Assembly: GCA_030068075.1 (NCBI GenBank)
Contig: JAINVK010000527.1
Span: 62,001-126,000, forward strand
Reading direction: 5' to 3'
Length of the DNA stretch: 64,000 nucleotides
Source: Paguma larvata
Lineage: Eukaryota > Chordata > Mammalia > Carnivora > Viverridae
Shown here: positions 58,286-64,000 of the stretch, one piece after another
How positions within the stretch are numbered: the stretch's first letter is position 1
Layout: the number at the start of each line of letters is the position of its first letter
Made by a program: the position numbers and the translations under genes
The notes under the pieces: generated by a model
What the model saw: the letters and a program-made list of their open reading frames with translations, nothing else
Databases searched by the model: none
Told to the model about the DNA's origin: nothing

Positions 58286-59035
58286 AGTTATACCTAACTT
58301 CTGCACTGATTTCAAGCCATCTGTTTTACAAGCAAAAGCAACTCAACAAAAGAACTGGGAGGCATTGTTAAAAACAGCATGTGGGGAGCAAGTCCAAGGT
58401 CCTTATTATGTAAGGACCTTGTTTCAATGGGAGGGAGAAGAGGGGTGGTGGGAAAAAGCAGAGTACTTAGGTTTTACATATCCATTTGATTAGATGCTGC
58501 TTGAGGAAATGGAAGGTCTTTGCATTCATACTGCCTCTAAATCTACTTCTCTTTAGCTGAAATCCTTTAATTTTAAATGCAATTGCCCAAAGTTAAACTG
58601 CACTTGTAAAACATATGACTTGGAGAAAGATTAAATTTTCTATTTGTGTAATCAGTTCCAGCATGCTATCAGAGGAGTGTAGGAATTAAGACTGAAGAGT
58701 AATCATTTCAGAAGAGCACCAATAACTATATAAAATAATCAACAGTATATATTCCCCACATTATAGCTTCAAGTAAAATTATTTTTGTAATTTTATAATG
58801 TGCTTTTTTTTTAAAGCCTCCAGGTGCATGTACCCAATTTAACATTCTCGCAAATGTAGCCTTTTTTTTTTTTCCACATGAAATTATTTTGATTCAATGG
58901 TATATGACTTTTTCTAGGCTGGGGGCGGGGGGAATCCTCAGACTGCCTGGAGTATAAACCACATTCTAATCCCATAAGCATATGAAACTCTTCTGGATGC
59001 TGGAAACTTCACACACTATAAAAAGGATGGATGTA
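58286..59035. other. Unassigned DNA
   Basis: No gene or repeat is recognised. It contains a perfect hairpin at 58395-58421 and a GGGGGCGGGGGG run at 58921-58932. Confidence 0.5.
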
Positions 59036-59039
59036 ATTT

Positions 59040-59590
59040 TCCCTTAACCTTCTGATTTCTTTGCTTAGACCCCTGTAGTAAAAGACTTTTAGTAAGAGAA
59101 AAACAAACAGAAGTTTATTAACATGTTTATGTCATGTATAGATGGGAGATACCCAGGGAAAAACGAGTCACTCCCTGATGTGGCTTGGAATTCAGGTTTC
59201 AATACCATGACAGGGACAAAGAAGAGAGGATGTAGGACTCTTAAGGCAAAGGGTTTTTAGGAAAGATGAATGGGCCCTACAAAAAATGGATGGGAAGAAT
59301 GAAAGCTTGTGACAAAGTCTGTCTGGGTGTGATGTTGACTTCTAGTCTCCTTTCCTGTGATGAGTCCGTCTTCCCTGGTTGAGTCCATCTTCCCTGGTTG
59401 ATGAAAATCCCAGGGAGGTCTAGGACAATTGAAATCCATTTGGAGGATGTATATGTCTTCAGGCAGAATAGCAGGAAATTCGGAGAAAGCTGCTCCCTTC
59501 ATTTGCTATTTACTTTTCAAGTGCGTTCAGCTCAAAATAATCAACATACCAAAGTAGCATATTTGGGGGTGGCACGTGTTGAATTCTACA
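59040..59590 (-). mobile_element. LTR-like element, copy A, antisense
   Basis: Ends on the right with CAGCTCAAAATAATCAACAT and CCAAAGTAGCATATTTGGGG, close to the right end of copy B. The left part carries AGAGAAAAACAAACAGAAG. A 19-base unit GAGTCCGTCTTCCCTGGTT is tandemly repeated once with one change (59362-59380 and 59381-59399). No coding content. Confidence 0.5.
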
Positions 59591-59889
59591 GTCATGTTTG
59601 GCATATTCTACTACTTTTCAATATTATTAATTTTCCTCATTTATCACCTCAAATCAATGGTCCAATCCCCGCTTTTTGCTTTTTGTTACAGGAAGTCCTC
59701 TAACTATGCTCATGCAAGTGTTCCCAGTGGAGGGGGGTGGGCAGCCTACTTTAGTTACACAGTTAATCATTTTTTAAAACCTGAGGAGATTAAGAAAAAA
59801 AATTCATGTTTCCATATCATATTATTACTAAGTCAGACGCTCAACACTAAGGCTTAAGACTTACAATTGTGTTTTTCTTTCTAATACAC

Positions 59890-60415
59890 AGTGTCGGAAG
59901 GCACTGAGTGAAAAACGAGGAAGCACATGTATTTTGTGTCGGAGAGGCTTCTTGCCCCCTTCAAGGTCTCTCTGGCTGGACTAAGAATCAATCAAATGGA
60001 CATGACAAAAGATTAACAGGAGAAAACCAAATTCGCTTTAGTATGTATGGGGAATCCACACAGACATGAAATTTCAGGACAAGAAGGCAAAATGGCATAT
60101 GTATGTCTGAATAAGGAGAAGGGGTAGGGGCCTGGGACTTCAAAGGGAAAGAATGTAATTCACAGGGCAGTAGGAAGAAGAGATGTTTGATAATTAGATG
60201 TTTGCCCTGCCATACAGATGGGTCATTCAGGTAAAATCTATCTCTGGAAATAATCTTTACTCTGGGAAAGACCCCCAATTTAGATTCTTGTATGTAGTTA
60301 AGGGATGGTCAAAGTTCCTCTTGAGCCCAGAGTTATGACTGTTTCACCTCAAAATAGTCTGCATGCCAAAGTGGTACATTTAGGGGGCACCTGTCCTGAA
60401 CCCCTTCCCCTAGAA
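59890..60415 (-). mobile_element. LTR-like element, copy B, antisense
   Basis: Left part AGATTAACAGGAGAAAACCA and right end CACCTCAAAATAGTCTGCAT then CCAAAGTGGTACATTTAGGG, matching the arrangement of copy A in the same orientation. No coding content; family not settled. Confidence 0.5.
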
Positions 60416-61125
60416 ATGGCAAAGGCAAATGAATAAACTAAATGCCTAGGAAAGTACAAGAAAGATTCTTAAAGTCTTAAAAAAAATAAACACATTGGTT
60501 TTATAATTTAATACAGTACTGTCTCCTTTGTTAATTTTTTTTGTCTCAATAACTTTGGGATAGGAGGACATTTAAAAGTTCTGTAAAGACCTACTTAAAA
60601 ACATTTTGGAGTGCAATCTGTCCCTAGAAAATATTCTGAGTACAATTACAATTGTACTTTGAAAGAGAACACAAATCTTTCCTTAAGAGAGTAAAGCTGT
60701 TTTCCTGGTTATGGTTATGTGTAAATTTAGCAAATCAACATCCCAGCTACCCCCTCCAAACTCCCTCCTCTCCCCCCCATTCCCACCCACCCACTGATAT
60801 ACACACTAGATCAAAAATACACATCTAGTGTATTTTTGTCTCCAATTCTACAGTTGTCTTTTAAAGCTTATAACCACTTGGCAGCGGTAATCCAATTAAT
60901 AATACAGCTCCGCATGCATGACTTACAGATTTTTCTCGTTAGAAGAGGCATTGATCAGGAATGATGACATGCACTAAGCTACCACACAAAGATTAATGGT
61001 TCAGAAAGAGGAACCGGATGCTGACAAAGATAAACCCTTCACTTCTCAGTGTTGAGTAAGATCAGGGGTGACTTGAAGCCATGTCTCCTATAGATCCCAA
61101 TTTGTTTTAGAATTAGTTGTTTGAA
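60416..61125. other. Unassigned DNA with nested palindromes
   Basis: No gene or repeat is recognised. A C-rich run at 60749-60793 is followed by alternative hairpins at 60803-60838. Confidence 0.5.
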
Positions 61126-61129
61126 GAGC

Positions 61130-61345
61130 AATCCATATTTTGAGCATCTGCTGTGTGCCAGCTTTGTTCTTCTATGTTTTGATCAAATTTTCATGAGTCT
61201 TTAAGATATAGGTGGTGCACTTATACAAATGAACAAAATGAAAGCTCCAAAAGGTTCAATAATTTATGTTCTTATTCTTCTAGAAATTCACACTATTAAG
61301 AATCAAAATAGGTCTCTCTGTCCCAAAAATCTTTACTCTTTATAT
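61130..61345 (-). mobile_element. MIR SINE, antisense
   Basis: Antisense MIR order: TTGAGCATCTGCTGTGTGCC, AATTTTCATGAGTCTTTAAG, AATGAACAAAATGAAAGCTC, AAAAGGTTCAATAATTTATG, AAATAGGTCTCTCTGTCCC. Confidence 0.6.
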
Positions 61346-62750
61346 GCTACATGTCATTCCTCGAGCAGGTAGCATGGTCTATCACTTCTGGTACATTCTA
61401 GCAATAAGCTTAAAATGCACACCATGGGATAGATTTATGAGGCCGCAGCAGAGTTCTGATGAATTGGTCTGTCTGGATTTCCTATGGTCTAAATAGACTT
61501 AAAGCTTTATTAGTACCATTCCTTTGGTTTGGGCATTTGTTCTTTCTCCCAGGCCATAGGATCATGTGATTGTGGTCTCCTGCTCAGTGGGCATACAGCC
61601 AGCACACTGTGGATCACTCCCTCTCCATGCTGAGACAGTCACTGGCACCACAGAACTTATGACTACAATTATCTCTTACCCTGATAAATTGACTACATGA
61701 TTCATGATGTATGTAGGGATCAGGCGGAGTGTAGTAAGAAGTGAAAAATTACCAAAGATTCATGGGATTACTCATATGCACATGACTCCTCCCATCCAAG
61801 TAGTATTAACCACATCATAAATACATTGAATCATGTAAGTGTTAAAAGCTTTAAAGAGTACTTCCATATACATGTTATCTAAAAATATCATTTGCTGGAA
61901 TTGATTTAGTAGTTTTTATTCCCTGTTATGAATTTCCAAGTTATATAATAGGCGGATTTTTAAGAGCTGTGATAGGATGGTGGTCCCATTACTGACACAA
62001 GTGCTTCTCATTAACGATCTGTTAGAAATTTTACTTGGTCTTTACAAAATCTGAGCATTATAAAAGAAAAAAAAATTTGGTAAGCCACAGGTGAGCAGAA
62101 TGCAATTTAACAGTATGTGTTCAGCTTTTGTGTTCTTTGTAAGCCAGAACTGATTTCAGTAATTATCCCAATTTTCTAGGAGCGCTGGCCTCTGGGCTAT
62201 TTCTGCTTCTACAACAGGCTTTCTTTAGGTGTTCTTGGAACTCCAGCTATAAAATGTCAATGATCTGCCCCCTACTTCAAAGCGATGTTGCCTGGATACA
62301 GAAGTTTATGTCCAAAAGCCTCGCATGTTCTTTAGGACATTCTCTTTAAGAATGAAAACAAAAGCTTAAATTCCATTTTGCCTTTGTGGGGAAAAAAAAA
62401 TCAGAAAAATGCTTGTTTCTGACGGTGAGCATCATTCTGATGCATTTTTAATCCATTACTTGATCAAATACATTTAAAAATAAATTTAAAACCTGAAAAA
62501 AAATTTATAAATTTTTAAGTAGTTTTTCAGTTTATTTTATCGTGCCAACAATGTGTGAGCACTTGTGTTTGCACAGGTTTGCACTAGTTGCACACCGTAT
62601 TTGATTGTTTCCTTTTTGTTCTCTGGTGAGCGTTATCCAGTCTCCAATATTATACTCTGAATTCCTTTATGACAAAGGTTAAGTATTTTTAAATGTAGCT
62701 TTATTATTAGGAAGAGCAAGGCCAACAGATCAGGAGACAATTGCCATTAA
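61346..62750. other. Unassigned, complex DNA
   Basis: No gene or repeat is recognised. The part 62060-62480 is complex and could be tested for conservation; this is a guess from its texture, not from a motif. Confidence 0.4.
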
Positions 62751-62754
62751 TAAG

Positions 62755-63160
62755 GTAGTTTGTTATAGTCACAGATTCTGAGAGAAAGCCACACCATGGT
62801 AAGAACGAGTATCACTCAGGAGGCAGAGAAAGCAGAGGAAAAGATAGCCAAGAGCCTTTATTTTGGTTTCCATGGGAAGAAATGGGCATAAGTAAGCCTA
62901 GGACTGGCTTGTTTGAATAATTTCAGTGGGTGTTGGAGTATAGAGGCTATCTCCAGGTGTCTGGCCCTGGGGTGGGTAGGACAGGGAAAAAGCAACCAAG
63001 GATGTGAGCGTATAACAGAGATAATTGAGGCTATGGGCTCTTCATTAGTTGGTTTGCCCAAGAATAGAGCAGATGAGTGGTTTGCTAGGAATTAGCTAAC
63101 TCTGAGAGAAGCAGTCTCCCTAGGGTCAGCGAGGCCCCAAGATGTCAAAGGATTAAAAAA
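62755..63160 (-). mobile_element. Weak LTR-like segment, antisense
   Basis: It contains AGAGCCTTTATTTTGGTTTC, a possible antisense polyadenylation region, followed by GA- and GT-rich unique sequence like that of many LTRs. No ends or duplications are visible. Confidence 0.25.
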
Positions 63161-64000
63161 TAAAAGCATGGGTAAATCACTACAGTTTCTACATTTTAAC
63201 GCCTTATAATATGATGGCGACAATAAGTAGACTGAAACATAGTTGTAATAACAAAATTAACTGTCTGTAAGGGAAATTATACTCTGCAGGTTGTTTTCTT
63301 AGCCCATCTGGGAGAGTTAGCATGAGTTCACTTGACAAATAAACTACCTCTTTTAACAAAAATTAACAAAACCACTACTACCTATTGGTTATGTCTACTG
63401 TCAACGCCCTCAGCCAAAGACCACCAGAAATGCATGTGTAGTTAAATGAGATAGGCTTATTTTCCATTGTAGTAAGGGAGAATGCATCGGGAAACTGTGG
63501 GGTGTCTTGGTAAGAGGGTATTAGAAGATATTTGAACTTGGGCTGGTTGGGTGATTCTGGAGAGTTGAAAACAGTGGGAATTTAGCTGGATTGAGTGCTG
63601 TCCGAGAGTAAGGGCAATTCTATAATTGGTCATCTCAATAAATCTTATTTGTACGGAGGGCCCACTCCAGAGAGGTTCTAGGCAAACCGGTAAAGCAGCT
63701 GTCACTCATGTTAACTCAGAGGAGTGTTTGCTATGCTACTCTGTGACCTGGAAATGTTCATGTTTCCTCTGTGTCCAGACACAATTACAGAGTAATCTCA
63801 TTTTTATCTTGCTTCGTCATGGTCACAGAGTCACCGTGTCTTGATGCAGATGTTCTGTGAAATTGTTTATGCTCAGCAAGAGGATATCAATACCTAACTG
63901 TGAGTGTCAGGCCAGCTCCTGGATGTAAGGAGCTGCTTTTCTGTTTCTCGTTATAGGATATATATGTCCACTTCCATTATTAGTGAATATTTACATATTC
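63161..64000. other. Unassigned DNA to window end
   Basis: No gene is recognised. 63440-63700 has LTR-like texture, but no ends can be drawn. Confidence 0.4.

Noticed and set aside
59398..59857. 101- and 93-codon plus-strand frames
   Set aside because: They cross the edge of an LTR-like element in overlapping frames, with no domain.

Overview
The window is mammalian nuclear DNA from a carnivoran, most likely a cat or another feliform. The evidence is 24 copies or fragments of the carnivoran tRNA-Lys-derived SINE (CAN-SINE). The better copies have a head reading GGCGCCTGGGTGGCTCAGTC, a long CT-rich body and an A-rich tail. This is the form common in felids, and I saw no copy of the dog-type head. 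The DNA is AT-rich and CpG-poor. It carries layered fossil repeats: MIR, L2, CR1/L3, old L1, MaLR and other LTRs, hAT and Tigger elements.

I found no protein-coding gene, exon, tRNA, rRNA or other RNA gene that the sequence supports. The longest open frames (about 60 to 122 codons) come from repeats, from microsatellites or from chance. The window is best read as intergenic DNA or the inside of a very long intron; the sequence alone does not say which.

Layout. 1-5.1 kb: MIR, an antisense L1 3' end, two SINEs, a sense L1 tail, an older antisense L1 and a third SINE. 5.1-9.1 kb: mostly unique, with a small CpG cluster at 6.48-6.55 kb and a G-rich run at 7.9 kb. 9.3-12.5 kb: one old L1 split by an L2 and three SINEs. 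12.5-17.4 kb: mostly unassigned, with a MaLR LTR at 14.8-15.1 kb. 17.4-21.1 kb: antisense L1 ORF2, an AT-rich block, and an L1 ORF1 fragment joined to a 3' tail without ORF2. 21-26 kb: SINEs and unassigned DNA, including a SINE with a duplicated head. 26-30.6 kb: L2, two MER5-like elements, a SINE, an ancient CR1/L3 reverse-transcriptase remnant and an L1 tail. 31-39 kb: SINEs, an L1 tail, a large TG/AG microsatellite, a Tigger DNA transposon and another antisense L1. 39-46 kb: largely unassigned, with a 172-base uninterrupted pyrimidine tract, a strong G-quadruplex candidate and SINEs. 47.4-50.4 kb: L2, SINEs, L1 and MIR. 50.4-56.2 kb: unassigned apart from one SINE, one LTR-like element and one MIR. 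56.7-60.4 kb: LTR-like elements and a long antisense L1. 60.4-64 kb: unassigned, with a MIR and weak LTR-like stretches.

No genes work together here. The useful content is the record of nested insertions, the DNA-structure motifs and a few unique islands worth a conservation check. I did not find an undescribed biological system. Family names for old repeats come from remembered consensus patterns without a database search, and their ends are approximate. SINE ends are firmer where target-site duplications are visible.
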